NCBI GenBank assembly: GCA_023381895.1
Contig: JAMCTA010000136.1
Span: 15,220-79,219 of the forward strand
DNA from: Chloroflexota bacterium
GTDB lineage: Bacteria > Chloroflexota > UBA4733
Direction: 5' to 3'
Length of the DNA stretch: 64,000 bases
Shown here piece by piece: positions 1 through 9,020 of this stretch. The translations under genes were made by a program, and so were the position numbers. Each line of letters starts with the position of its first letter. The first letter of the stretch is position 1. The notes below the pieces were generated by a model, which made no database searches, was not told the origin of the DNA, and worked only from the letters and a program-made list of their open reading frames with translations.

Positions 1-1507
1 CTAGGGCTTTGCAAGCTGCATTGAGCTGGCCTTTTCCGCCGTCGACGATGACGAGGTCAGGAAGTGCTCCCCAACCGCTGTCTTCCGATGATGACTCATC
101 ACGGTCATCCTCATTGTCCTTGACGAATCGGAGAAAGCGGCGTCGAATGATTTCTCCCATAGATTGGAAGTCATTGGGACCTTGAACGGTCTTGATCTTG
201 AACCTGCGATACTCCTGCTTGGCTGGCTGCCCGTCGATGAACACCACCATAGCTGCAACCGGATCAGAGCCCTGGATATTCGAGTTGTCATAACATTCGA
301 TCCTATGGGGAAACCGGGGCAGCTGGAGAGTAGTTCCGAGCGTTCCTGCTGCTTCAACGGTTCGCTGGCGATTGGAGAGCCAACGTGCCCGTTCCTCCTG
401 CAGATCCTGCGTAGCGTTTTCGCTGGCGAGCTGGATAAGCTGACGTTTTTCCCCACGTTGAGGACTGGTGAGCTGCACGCGGCGGCCGGCGAGTGTTCGC
501 AGCCACTCTTGTAGCACGTCGGTTTCCTCGACTGGAACTGGCAATAAGACGTGCGGCGGAATAGTCGCGGCTCTCGGATAGTATTGCTGGAGAAACGCGG
601 TGATAATCTCGGCATCTGATGCTTCCGGCGGAGCATCGATGAGGAAGCGGTCGCTGCCCACCACCTTGCCACCGCGAACACTGACAATCTCGACACAGGC
701 TCCTTGCGCGTCTCTAGCCAGGCCGATTCCGTCGATGTCCTCTTGCTTCGGGGATACAACGCGCTGGCGTTCGATGACGCGCTGCACAGACCGAAGCTGA
801 TCACGCAAACGCGCGGCGCGCTCGAATTCCATCTCTTCGGCGGCTTCCACCATCTCTCGCTCAAGAGAACGCACGATACGCTCAGAACGTCCTTCCAGAA
901 AGAGACAGACCTGTTCAATAGTCTGACGGTATTGCGCTCGAGAGATCGTGCCGTTGCAGGGGGCGAAGCAGCGATGGATGTGGAACTCCAGGCAAGGACG
1001 AAAGCTCGGATCGATCGAAGATGCACTCAGCGGAAGCTCGCAGGAGCGGTAGGGAAAGAGGCGGCGGATGAGGCTCAGCGTCCCATTCAGTGACTTGGAG
1101 CTGGCAAAGGGGCCAAAGTAGCGTGCCCCATCACGCTCCACTCGCCGCACGCGCTCGACGCGTGGGTAGTCTTCTTGCACCGTGATGCGAAGGTAGGGAT
1201 ATTGCTTGTCATCACGCAACCGCACGTTGTAACGTGGGCGGTGCTCCTTGATGTAGTTCGACTCGAGTATGAAGGCTTCAAGCTCGTTGCGAGCGATAAT
1301 GTAGTCAAAGTCTGCGATGCGTTCGACCAGGCTCCTGATGCGTGGGGAAAGCCCTTCAGGAGCCTGAAAATACGAGCGCACACGATTGCGGAGCACAGCT
1401 GCCTTTCCAACATAGATGATGGTGCCATCAGCATCCTTCATCAGATAGATGCCTGGCTTCTGTGGAAGATCGGCAAGACGCTGTGAGAGAAGGCCTGAAT
1501 TCATCAT
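1..1507 (-). CDS. uvrC: Excinuclease ABC subunit C, 3' end beyond window
   Basis: UvrC makes the dual incisions in nucleotide excision repair after UvrB is loaded on damage. The open frame runs 502 codons from ATG at 1507 (a second ATG follows at 1504) to the window edge without a stop. The N-terminal GIY-YIG nuclease is visible as PGIYLMKDADG then IIYVGKA, with the conserved RNRVRSYF and LEAFILESNYIKEHRPRYN stretches. A Cys-rich CLEFHIHRCFAPC motif follows, then a UvrB-binding UVR helix pair near residue 200. The start of the RNase H-like endonuclease domain (ECYDNSNIQGSDPVA, then LVIVDGGKGQL) lies just before the edge. No clear Shine-Dalgarno precedes the start; a TATACT lies 12 bases upstream. 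The product is full-length as far as it is seen. Confidence 0.95.
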   Translation of the reverse strand, partial: MMNSGLLSQRLADLPQKPGIYLMKDADGTIIYVGKAAVLRNRVRSYFQAPEGLSPRIRSLVERIADFDYIIARNELEAFILESNYIKEHRPRYNVRLRDDKQYPYLRITVQEDYPRVERVRRVERDGARYFGPFASSKSLNGTLSLIRRLFPYRSCELPLSASSIDPSFRPCLEFHIHRCFAPCNGTISRAQYRQTIEQVCLFLEGRSERIVRSLEREMVEAAEEMEFERAARLRDQLRSVQRVIERQRVVSPKQEDIDGIGLARDAQGACVEIVSVRGGKVVGSDRFLIDAPPEASDAEIITAFLQQYYPRAATIPPHVLLPVPVEETDVLQEWLRTLAGRRVQLTSPQRGEKRQLIQLASENATQDLQEERARWLSNRQRTVEAAGTLGTTLQLPRFPHRIECYDNSNIQGSDPVAAMVVFIDGQPAKQEYRRFKIKTVQGPNDFQSMGEIIRRRFLRFVKDNEDDRDESSSEDSGWGALPDLVIVDGGKGQLNAACKAL

Positions 1508-1518
1508 CTGTATCGAAA

Positions 1519-1524
1519 AGTATA
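1519..1524 (-). promoter_or_regulatory. Possible -10 element of uvrC
   Basis: TATACT on the - strand ends 12 bases before the uvrC ATG. No convincing -35 or ribosome binding site is seen. If used, the transcript would be almost leaderless. Confidence 0.3.
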
Positions 1525-1752
1525 CGGGCGCCGCATCTCGGCGGCACGCCATTGGCTCGCCGGCAAATCGTTCGACGAGCGTTGAGAGAGGATGCCTCGT
1601 CCTGAGACTGCGATGGTCTGTTACTTGCTCCAGTGAACCCTTGGGCTGATCTGTACGTTGTATGCGCGGGTGCGATACTATATCGAGTCCCTTGGGTGTG
1701 GCTGGTTGAGGTGACTGGGCGCTGAGGGCGAGGGAATTAGGGGAGGGGTGAC

Positions 1753-2631
1753 GTGCGGAGTTTTAGCTACGTCGCGGCGAAGTCGGTGGATGAGGCCGTT
1801 GCCGCATTGGCTGCCGCGGGGCTACAGGGACGGGCCCTCGCTGGTGGTACGGATATTCTGGTGCAGATGCGCGAAGGCCGGCGCAGCGTCGACACCCTCG
1901 TTGATGTCAAAGGCCTAGTAGAGCTGAACGTGCTCTCTGCGGAGCCCGGCAAGGGATTGCGCCTCGGCGCTGCAGTGCCGTGCTACCGCATCTATGAAGA
2001 TCCTATGATCAGGGCGCATTACCCAGCGCTCATCGACTGTACCGCTCTCGTCGGAAGTGTTGGCATACAGGGCCGGGCTACCGTCGGAGGGAACCTCTGT
2101 ACATCCTCTCCAGCAGCGGATACCATTCCGGCACTCATCGCTTTGGGAGGTGTCTGCCGCATTGTTGGACCACGCGGCGAACGAAGGATTCCTGTTGAGG
2201 AGTTCTGTACGGGTCCCGGGCGCAATACCCTGGAGCCGGGTGAGCTCCTCGTGGAGGTCGATATTCCGGAGCCACGGCCGCGCAGCGGTGCCTTCTCATT
2301 GCGCTTCATCCCTCGCAACGAGATGGATATTGCCGTCGTCAATGCTGCAGCATCTGTGGAGCTGGGCGCCTCAGAGCGACGGTTCGTGGGTGGACGAGTG
2401 GCAGTAGGAGCGGTGGCTCCTACGCCGCTGTATGTGGCTGAGGCAGTGGAGCTTCTGAGTGGCGCTCCTGTGAGCGAGGAGACGTTTGCACGCGTGGCAG
2501 AGGCTGCGCAGCGAGCGACATCACCGATAACGGACATGCGGGGGACGCGGGAGCAACGTCTGCACTTGGTCGGAGTGTTGGTTCGAAGAGCACTCTCTGG
2601 TGCGGTCGAACGAGCAAAGGAGGGAAACTAG
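1753..2631 (+). CDS. Molybdenum hydroxylase FAD-binding (medium) subunit
   Basis: This is the CoxM/CutM/XdhB-type subunit that carries FAD and passes electrons from the 2Fe-2S subunit to an acceptor. The 292-aa length is typical. Seen: the first FAD motif as ALAGGTDILVQMR (about residues 29-41), the second as GGNLCTSSPAADTIPAL (about 113-129), and a CO-dehydrogenase flavoprotein C-terminal domain from about 180. It starts at GTG 1753 behind GGGAGGGG. The stop overlaps the next gene by one base, so the subunits are probably translationally coupled. The substrate cannot be read from this subunit. Confidence 0.93.
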   Translation: MRSFSYVAAKSVDEAVAALAAAGLQGRALAGGTDILVQMREGRRSVDTLVDVKGLVELNVLSAEPGKGLRLGAAVPCYRIYEDPMIRAHYPALIDCTALVGSVGIQGRATVGGNLCTSSPAADTIPALIALGGVCRIVGPRGERRIPVEEFCTGPGRNTLEPGELLVEVDIPEPRPRSGAFSLRFIPRNEMDIAVVNAAASVELGASERRFVGGRVAVGAVAPTPLYVAEAVELLSGAPVSEETFARVAEAAQRATSPITDMRGTREQRLHLVGVLVRRALSGAVERAKEGN

Positions 2632-3116
2632 TGGCGACGCTGGTCCAGGTCGACACCACGATTAATGGTGAGCCGGCGACATTTTTGTGTGAACCGCGCC
2701 AGAGCTTACTGGAAGTGTTGCGCGAGACCTTGGGGCTAACTGGCTCTAAGGAGGGCTGTAACAACGGCAACTGCGGGGCGTGCAGTGTGCTGCTTGATGG
2801 GTGCTTGGTGAACTCATGTCTAGTCCTCGCCGTCGAAGTGCAGGGTAAGTCGATCATGACAGTCGAGGGATTGGCAGAAGGAGATCACCTTCATCCCTTG
2901 CAGCGCGCCTTTCTGGAGCATGCTGCGCTCCAGTGCGCTATCTGTACACCGGGCTTCCTAGTCGCGGCCAAGGCCCTCCTTGATAAGAATCCTCACCCTA
3001 CCGAGCACGAGATTCGCTACTGGCTTGCTGGCAATCTGTGCCGGTGTACTGGATATGACAAAATTGTGCGAGCCGTTCAGGCCGTGGCGCAAGAGATGGA
3101 GGTAGCAGCCCGATGA
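2631..3116 (+). CDS. Molybdenum hydroxylase 2Fe-2S (small) subunit
   Basis: This CoxS/XdhC-type subunit carries two 2Fe-2S clusters that link the Mo site to FAD. The plant-type ferredoxin cluster ligands are C43, C48, C51 and C63 (EGCNNGNCGAC, then NSC). The second cluster in the helical C-terminal domain has C102, C105, C137 and C139 (QCAICTPG, then NLCRCTGY). The 161-aa length is normal. The GTG start at 2631 follows AAAGGAGGG and overlaps the previous stop; its own stop overlaps the next start by four bases. All eight ligands are present, so the subunit should be functional. Confidence 0.95.
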   Translation: MATLVQVDTTINGEPATFLCEPRQSLLEVLRETLGLTGSKEGCNNGNCGACSVLLDGCLVNSCLVLAVEVQGKSIMTVEGLAEGDHLHPLQRAFLEHAALQCAICTPGFLVAAKALLDKNPHPTEHEIRYWLAGNLCRCTGYDKIVRAVQAVAQEMEVAAR

Positions 3117-5407
3117 TCATCGACGAGAAGCCCCGCCAGCAAGAGGCGCAGAGCGAGCCGAGCTACAAGGTCATCGGTACCCGTCCGGTTAGGCCGGATG
3201 GAGTGGAGAAAGTCACTGGGCGAGCCAAGTACGGCGCCGACGTCATTCTGCAAGGGATGTTGTATGGCAAGGTCTGGCGCAGCCCTGTTGCCCACGCCCG
3301 CATTCGCAGCATCGACATCAGTGGTGCACTGACCATGCCTGGTGTCAAGGCAGTGGTGACCGCAGCTGACCTACCAAAGCTCTCGAGCAACGAATACATC
3401 GAAATGGGCGAAGGTGGTGGGCGCCTACAAGAGCTTCGCGACAATGTCCTCGCCTCGGCAAAGGCCCTCTACAAGGGGCACGCCATCGCCGCGGTAGCCG
3501 CCGTTAATCCTCACGTGGCGGAGGAAGCGCTCGCACTCATCCGGGTTGAGCTGGAGGAGTTGCCGCCTGTCTTAGACTTGCGCGCGGCCATGCGCGATGA
3601 TGCGCCACTTCTGGATGAGAAAAGGTATACCGAGAGTATCGCTGGACGTTCCGAGAAGCCGAGCAATATCGCACGGTACGTCCAAGTCGACCTCGGCGAT
3701 GCGGATGCTGGGTTCGCTACAGCCAGTGTGATCGTCGAGCGTGAGTTCACCACTACCATGGTTCATCAGGGGTATATTGAGCCTCAAAACGGCACAGCAA
3801 TGTGGGACGCAGATGGTCATCTGACCGTGTGGACCAGCACCCAGACTGCCTTCGGTGTTCGGAACGAGCTCTCCAAGCTGCTGCTTCTACCGCTTGCCCA
3901 GATTCGGGTGATTCCGATGGAGATCGGTGGAGGGTTCGGTGGGAAGCTCGCTGTATACCTCGAGCCTCTTGCAGCATTGCTCTCCCGAAAATCCGGACGT
4001 CCGGTAAAGATGTCAATGACGCGAGCTGAAGTTCTCGAGGCGACGGGTCCCACCTCGGGCACAATCATCAAGCTCAAGATGGGAGCTACGAAGGATGGCC
4101 GTCTCACTGCCGCTTCGGCGTGGATGGCGTACGAGTCTGGAGCCTACCCTAGCGCTCCTCTGGGTGGCGGCATGTCCTGCATGCTGGGTCCGTACGACAT
4201 TCCCAATGTGCACATCGATGGTTACGATGTCGTCGTCAACAAGCCGCGCACGTCAGCGTATCGAGCACCCGGAGCGCCTGCAGCTGCTTTCGCTACTGAG
4301 AGCGTGGTCGATGAGCTGGCTGAAAAGCTCGGGATGGATCCATTGACCTTCCGCCGTATTAACGCAGCGAAGGAAGGAACCCGCCAAGCCAGCGGCAGCG
4401 TGTTTGCACGCATTGGCTATGAAGAGTGCGTCATTGCTGCGCAGAATACAGAGCACTGGAAGTCACCGCTCGAAGGCAAATGGCGGGGCCGTGGAGTGGC
4501 GTCAGGGGTCTGGTTCAACTGGGGTGGCCTGTCGAGTGTATGCGCGAGCGTCAACCCTGATGGCTCGGTCATCCTCACTGAGGGTTCGACCGATATCGGT
4601 GGAAGCCGGGCATCAGCAGCCATGCAGTTGGCCGAGACCCTCGGCATTGCCTATGAGGACGTACATCCGTCGGTCGTTGATACCGATGGCATAGGATACA
4701 ACGATGCGACAGGCGGAAGCCGTGTCACGTTTGCGACCGGCTGGGCGGTGTACGAAGCGGCACAGGATATCCGCCGCCAGATGATCGAGCGGGCAGCCCG
4801 CGTGTGGAGTGTTTCTGAGGACGAGGTCGAATACCAGGATGGTGTCCTCACGTGCCGCAACGACCCGGGCAAGTCGCTCACATTCAAAGAAATTGCGGCT
4901 CGCGCCCACAATACTGGCGGCACTATTATGGGGCGTGGAAACCCGAGCCCAAAGCAGTTTGGGCCCGCCTTCGGTGTACACATCGTCGACGTTGAGGTCG
5001 ATCCCGACACGGGCAAAGTGCAGATCCTCCGCTACACAGCAGTGCAGGACGTAGGGACAGCTATTCATCCTAGCTATGTCGAAGGACAGATCCAGGGTGG
5101 AGCTACTCAAGGAATCGGATGGGCGCTCAATGAGGCGTATGACTACGATGACAAGGGCCGCCTTCGCAACGCATCGCTTCTCGACTATCGACAGCCAACT
5201 ACGCTTGATGTGCCGATGATCGAGACGGTGCTTGTCGAAGTTCCCAACCCTGGACATCCTTACGGAGTTCGTGGCGTGGGTGAAGTCCCTATTGTGCCAC
5301 CTTTGGGCGCTATTGCGAATGCGCTCTACCACGCGACAGGACATCGGTTCGTCAGCTTGCCAATGAATCCGGTGGCGGTCTTGCGGGCTCTTGGAAAGAT
5401 AAGCTAG
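3113..5407 (+). CDS. Molybdenum hydroxylase large (molybdopterin-binding) subunit
   Basis: This is the xanthine dehydrogenase/CO dehydrogenase family large subunit, 764 aa, which holds the Mo-molybdopterin cofactor and performs the hydroxylation. Seen: the N-terminal hammerhead domain (VRPDGVEKVTGRAKYGAD), the Mo-cofactor motif MEIGGGFGGK near residue 267, the active-site loop SAYRAPGAPAAAF with R384, and the catalytic glutamate E724 in GVRGVGEVPIVPP. The loop lacks the AYRCSFR sequence of form I CO dehydrogenase, so CO is not the expected substrate. The loop resembles that of aromatic or purine hydroxylases, but the actual substrate is unknown. It is the third gene of the operon and overlaps the small subunit by four bases. 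Confidence 0.93.
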   Translation: MIIDEKPRQQEAQSEPSYKVIGTRPVRPDGVEKVTGRAKYGADVILQGMLYGKVWRSPVAHARIRSIDISGALTMPGVKAVVTAADLPKLSSNEYIEMGEGGGRLQELRDNVLASAKALYKGHAIAAVAAVNPHVAEEALALIRVELEELPPVLDLRAAMRDDAPLLDEKRYTESIAGRSEKPSNIARYVQVDLGDADAGFATASVIVEREFTTTMVHQGYIEPQNGTAMWDADGHLTVWTSTQTAFGVRNELSKLLLLPLAQIRVIPMEIGGGFGGKLAVYLEPLAALLSRKSGRPVKMSMTRAEVLEATGPTSGTIIKLKMGATKDGRLTAASAWMAYESGAYPSAPLGGGMSCMLGPYDIPNVHIDGYDVVVNKPRTSAYRAPGAPAAAFATESVVDELAEKLGMDPLTFRRINAAKEGTRQASGSVFARIGYEECVIAAQNTEHWKSPLEGKWRGRGVASGVWFNWGGLSSVCASVNPDGSVILTEGSTDIGGSRASAAMQLAETLGIAYEDVHPSVVDTDGIGYNDATGGSRVTFATGWAVYEAAQDIRRQMIERAARVWSVSEDEVEYQDGVLTCRNDPGKSLTFKEIAARAHNTGGTIMGRGNPSPKQFGPAFGVHIVDVEVDPDTGKVQILRYTAVQDVGTAIHPSYVEGQIQGGATQGIGWALNEAYDYDDKGRLRNASLLDYRQPTTLDVPMIETVLVEVPNPGHPYGVRGVGEVPIVPPLGAIANALYHATGHRFVSLPMNPVAVLRALGKIS

Positions 5408-5413
5408 CGGGCT

Positions 5414-5785
5414 ATGCCGGTTGTGTGGCTTCCGTCACTCCTTCGCCCCTTTGCTGGCGGTCAGCGTCAGATTCGAGTGACAGGAGCCACCATTCGAGAG
5501 GCGCTGCAAAGTCTCAAGGAACAGTTTCCAGAGCTTGGAGATCGCGTCTGGGACAGTGAGTCTCTTCGACCTGGCTTGGCGGTTGCAGTGAATGGGGCAG
5601 CAGTGTCGTTTGGCTTGGCGCAGCCGGTTGCTGAGGAAGACGAGCTAGAGATCATTCCCGCAATTGGCGGGGGAGCTGACGCTCACTGCGTTGTGAGATA
5701 CCTCACCCACGCCAAGGGTACGGTCAGATCGAGCTTTGGTGAACTCTTGCATTGCCGAACGCTCTACTCTGCTACCTTAAGGTAA
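5414..5785 (+). CDS. MoaD/ThiS-family sulfur carrier with an odd C-terminal extension
   Basis: This is a ubiquitin-fold sulfur carrier, likely supplying sulfur for the molybdopterin of the upstream hydroxylase; it starts 7 bases after that gene. Family features are the N-terminal beta-grasp strand (VVWLPSLLRPFAGG), RPGLAVAVNG and the final strand EDELEIIPAIGGG. Active carriers end in Gly-Gly, which is thiocarboxylated. Here the glycines (residues 85-87) are followed by 36 further residues of no recognised type. The glycines are encoded across a run of five G (5669-5673). One extra G would give AIGGGS and a stop; one fewer would end after a short tail. The extension also makes the gene overlap the convergent neighbour by 22 bases. 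A frameshift (real, programmed or a read error) is therefore suspected. Confidence 0.75.
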   Translation: MPVVWLPSLLRPFAGGQRQIRVTGATIREALQSLKEQFPELGDRVWDSESLRPGLAVAVNGAAVSFGLAQPVAEEDELEIIPAIGGGADAHCVVRYLTHAKGTVRSSFGELLHCRTLYSATLR

Positions 5786-6246
5786 TCCAGAATGCCTTTT
5801 GTGCTCTCGCTGTGGCATCGTACGAGATTCTCGATTTTCGCAATACGGTTCTCAATGTCTGCATAGGCTGCTGTGAGCCGTTGCTGGAGCTGGGTCTCTA
5901 GCTCAGCTTCCTGGCGTCGGCATTCCTCGTGCGCCCTGCGCACTATCTCGGAACTGGCAGCTCGCTGTTCTGCTTCTGCGACAGCTTGATCGTGGATGCT
6001 TCGAGTTTCCTCAAGGGCCCGCGATCGGATTTCCTCGATTTGTCGCTCAATCCCTTGTGCTTGGACAATGTTTGGGGGAACCCGGACCTGAATCTTATCG
6101 ATCAGGTCATCCACCACGTGTTGCGGTACGATCTTGAACTCTGACCTTATGAGATTACGGTATCCCGCGATGCCATTTTCCAGATCGCTGATAGCTTGAA
6201 GGAAGTTCTGCAGCTCGAGATTACTGGCAGTGTGTGGCCTTACCAT
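5764..6246 (-). CDS. Coiled-coil protein of unknown function
   Basis: A 160-aa protein without a signal peptide or membrane segment. About residues 60-150 are rich in Glu, Gln, Arg and Ala with heptad spacing (IEEIRSRALEETRS, EAEQRAASSEIVRRAHEE), predicting a long coiled coil as in DivIVA or ATP-synthase b-like proteins. The N-terminus (LQNFLQAISDLENGIAGYR) is a separate helix. It lies downstream of rsmD on the same strand. The name of the family is not recognised; a role as a cytoskeletal or scaffolding factor would be a guess. Confidence 0.65.
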   Translation of the reverse strand: MVRPHTASNLELQNFLQAISDLENGIAGYRNLIRSEFKIVPQHVVDDLIDKIQVRVPPNIVQAQGIERQIEEIRSRALEETRSIHDQAVAEAEQRAASSEIVRRAHEECRRQEAELETQLQQRLTAAYADIENRIAKIENLVRCHSESTKGILDYLKVAE

Positions 6247-6348
6247 TCCTCAGTCCTCGGTTGTGGTTGCCCCAATCATGGGCGATCAGAGATAGCTCCC
6301 GCACTCTTGACTGCGAGTTTGTGTAGTCTACGTGACAGTGGGGTCAAC

Positions 6349-6906
6349 TTACGGTTCAAGACCGCCCGAATTGACCAAGGCAATCGACGAATCACCGTAG
6401 CGTCGCTGTTTTACGATGCTAAAATGATGACCACACTCGAGCGTCGTGCGACTCGAGTATTCGACGACCACGACGGTGTGCTCCGTCACCAAACATTCGT
6501 GTAGGCAGCGTTCCAACAGCGCCTCCCAAGCCGCAAACGTATAGGGAGGATCAGCAAAAACATAGTCGAACGCGCCGGAGAGCCTGTTGAGTGCTGCTGG
6601 CAGTTCTCCTCTCACGATGTGCCCGCGATCTGCCGCTCTCACCGTCTCTAGGTTTACCCGGATCGCCTGGCATGCCACTGTATCGTGCTCGACAAACACG
6701 GCAAGCTCTGCACCACGCCCCAGAGCCTCAATGCCGAGCGCGCCGCTACCTGAAAAGAGGTCAAGCACGCGCGATTGAGGTGTCAGCGGACCAAGCAGAT
6801 CGAAGATCGCTTCTCTCACCACTTGCGCAGTTGGGCGTGTAGTTCGTCGGGCCGGCACGCGGAGCATGAGGCCGCGGAAGTCACCACCAGTCACGCGGAG
6901 AAACAT
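6349..6906 (-). CDS. rsmD: 16S rRNA (guanine966-N2)-methyltransferase
   Basis: RsmD methylates G966 of 16S rRNA in the assembled 30S head using S-adenosylmethionine. Seen: the N-terminal LRVTGGDFRG and RPTAQVVREAIFDLL, SAM motif I VLDLFSGSGALGIEALGRGA, the acidic ribose ligand in FVEHD, and the catalytic motif IV FADPPY. The ATG at 6906 (MFLRVTGG) fits the family start; an upstream GTG at 6924 would add six residues. At about 185 aa it is a normal length. It reads toward the coiled-coil gene with a gap of about 100 bases. Confidence 0.92.
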   Translation of the reverse strand: MFLRVTGGDFRGLMLRVPARRTTRPTAQVVREAIFDLLGPLTPQSRVLDLFSGSGALGIEALGRGAELAVFVEHDTVACQAIRVNLETVRAADRGHIVRGELPAALNRLSGAFDYVFADPPYTFAAWEALLERCLHECLVTEHTVVVVEYSSRTTLECGHHFSIVKQRRYGDSSIALVNSGGLEP

Positions 6907-6958
6907 AGCGTCTTCACACCTCACTCGTAATGAGAGAAAAGTCAGAGACGACGATGAA

Positions 6959-6987
6959 GGGGGCGCACTGTCCTATTTGCAGCCCCC
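6959..6987 (-). terminator. Possible terminator hairpin downstream of ftsH
   Basis: GGGGGC (6959-6964) and GCCCCC (6982-6987) can pair in the short gap between the ftsH stop and the rsmD start. On the - strand the stem is followed by only a weakly T-rich stretch, so termination may be partial. Confidence 0.35.
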
Positions 6988-7011
6988 ATCCTCGAGTTGA
7001 TGATGCGTGCG

Positions 7012-8862
7012 TCAGCTCAGCGCGGTCGTTGGCACGAGCTCCGGGGGATTCGACCGGAAAAAGTCTTCGAATCGCTCAGCATCAATCGTCTCATCTCGCA
7101 TCAGCACTTCACTGATCTCATTCAACTTTTCGCGATACCGAGAGAGCACCTCGTGAGCGCGCTCGAAGGCGTTGTCGATGAGGTCTTTGATCTCGCTATC
7201 GATCTGCTGCGCGACTGCCTCGCTGTAGTTACGCTGTTCTGATATCTCTCGGCCGAGGAAAACGAGCTCTTCCTTGCGGCCAAAGGCGCGCGGACCAAGG
7301 CGTTCACTCATGCCGTACTCACATACCATTCGGCGGGCCATGTTCGTGGCCCGCTCGATGTCGTTCTCGGCACCAGTGGACACATCACCAAAGACGATCT
7401 TCTCGGCGACATGTCCGCCGAACAGCGATGCAAGATTGTCGCGGAACTGATTCCGTGTCCAGAGATACCGATCCTCGCGTGGCAAGAAGCGAGTGTAGCC
7501 CCCCATCATTCCGCGAGCGACAATCGAGATCTTTTGGACGGGATCGCAGTTGGGGAGCATACGAGCTACAAGAGCGTGCCCAACCTCGTGGTAGGCAGTG
7601 ATCGCCTTCTCGCGCTCACTGATGACGCGGCTACGGCGCTCGGGCCCGGCGGTAACCCGGTCGATCGCCTCTTCTAGCTCACTCATGCCGATGGATTTCT
7701 TATTCCGGCGCGCTGCCAGAATGGCCGCTTCGTTGACAAGGTTGAACAAGTCTGCTCCAGAGAATCCAGCGGTCAGCTTGGCAAGCACATCAAGAGTGAC
7801 GCTGCGATCAAGAGGCTTATTGCGCGTATGGATCTCGAGGATCGCTCTCCGGCCACGAATATCTGGATTCGGAAGCACCACGTGTCGATCGAAGCGGCCT
7901 GGGCGCAACAGCGCTGGATCCAACACGTCGGGACGATTCGTTGCCGCGATGACGATGACGTTCGTGTTTGTATCGAACCCGTCCATCTCCACGAGGATCT
8001 GATTGAGGGTTTGCTCGCGCTCGTCGTGGCTGCCACCGAGTCCCGCACCCCGCTGGCGTCCCACCGCATCGATCTCGTCGACGAACACGATGCAGGGGGC
8101 ATTCCGCTTCGCCTGATCGAACAGATCTCGAACTCGGCTTGCACCGACTCCGACGAACATCTCAACAAATTCAGAGCCGGAGATTGAGAAGAAAGGAACT
8201 CCCGCCTCTCCGGCCACTGCCCGAGACAGCAGTGTCTTGCCCGTTCCCGGTGGCCCGATCAACAGGACACCGCGGGGAATACGTGCGCCGAGAGCAGAGA
8301 ACTTGTCCGGAAACTTCAGGAACTCGACAATCTCCGAAAGCTCTTGCTTTGCTTCGTCCACTCCAGCCACGTCGTTGAACGTGACGGTGGGCTTGTTGCC
8401 AATGAACATGCGTGCCCGGCTCTTACCAAAGGACAAGGCCTGCGAGTTGCTACCCTGTGCCTGTCGCATGAGGATGAACACGAACAGGCCGAGCAGTAAA
8501 ATGGGGGCGATGCCTCCGATCACGCTCAACCATACTGCCAGTTGAGAGGGCGGCTCTTCTACAACTGATACCTTATTGAAGGGAATCCCTTGGTCGTGAA
8601 GAAGACGTAAGAAGCTCTCGTTATCATTGATGTAGGCGACGAGACGGCCCTGCGACGTGTCAGCAGTTATCTTGTTGCCATTGACGACGATCTTGTCCGT
8701 AGTAACGCCAGTTTGCACGTCCTTCTGCACTTGAGCGATGACGTCTGTGATGCTGCGGGCGGTTGACTGATTGTTGTTCTGAAATAGACTGAAGATCAGC
8801 GCCATCACAAAGACAAGAATCAAGAGATAGATGAAGCTATTGCGGAGCCACTTGGCGTCCAT
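7012..8862 (-). CDS. ftsH: ATP-dependent zinc metalloprotease FtsH
   Basis: FtsH is a membrane-anchored AAA+ protease that unfolds and degrades membrane and regulatory proteins. In this 616-aa protein: TM1 at about residues 9-27, a periplasmic domain to about 105, TM2 at about 110-132, Walker A GPPGTGKT at 203-210, Walker [10 protein letters not shown] at 257-265, [21 protein letters not shown] near 308-325, and the zinc motif HEVGH at 425-429. The third zinc ligand lies in [10 protein letters not shown]. The ATG follows CGGAGG at good spacing. All catalytic elements are intact. Confidence 0.97.
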   Translation of the reverse strand: MDAKWLRNSFIYLLILVFVMALIFSLFQNNNQSTARSITDVIAQVQKDVQTGVTTDKIVVNGNKITADTSQGRLVAYINDNESFLRLLHDQGIPFNKVSVVEEPPSQLAVWLSVIGGIAPILLLGLFVFILMRQAQGSNSQALSFGKSRARMFIGNKPTVTFNDVAGVDEAKQELSEIVEFLKFPDKFSALGARIPRGVLLIGPPGTGKTLLSRAVAGEAGVPFFSISGSEFVEMFVGVGASRVRDLFDQAKRNAPCIVFVDEIDAVGRQRGAGLGGSHDEREQTLNQILVEMDGFDTNTNVIVIAATNRPDVLDPALLRPGRFDRHVVLPNPDIRGRRAILEIHTRNKPLDRSVTLDVLAKLTAGFSGADLFNLVNEAAILAARRNKKSIGMSELEEAIDRVTAGPERRSRVISEREKAITAYHEVGHALVARMLPNCDPVQKISIVARGMMGGYTRFLPREDRYLWTRNQFRDNLASLFGGHVAEKIVFGDVSTGAENDIERATNMARRMVCEYGMSERLGPRAFGRKEELVFLGREISEQRNYSEAVAQQIDSEIKDLIDNAFERAHEVLSRYREKLNEISEVLMRDETIDAERFEDFFRSNPPELVPTTALS

Positions 8863-8910
8863 GCATACCTCCGGGAGATGCTGGCAAGATGCGAGTGATC
8901 TCTGACACTC

Positions 8911-8941
8911 CGCAAGCCCATCTTGCGCTTCTGAAAGTATA
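8911..8941 (-). promoter_or_regulatory. ftsH leader: -10 element and small hairpin
   Basis: On the - strand TATACT (8941-8936) is followed by a perfect 6-bp stem, CGCAAG with CTTGCG (8911-8927, loop 5), before the GGAGG site. The sequence CAAGATG/CATCTTG offers an alternative pairing with 8885-8891. The -35 is poor. Confidence 0.35.
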
Positions 8942-9020
8942 GCGCACCAGGTTGTGGCCTAGACCCGAGCTATTCCTGCTGGCCCCAGGTCTGGAAAGCT
9001 GCACCACGATATCGTCTCTA

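Noticed and set aside
1..1026. A 341-aa open frame on the - strand
   Set aside because: It is an out-of-phase shadow of uvrC. The true frame, read from 1507, carries the GIY-YIG and endonuclease motifs.
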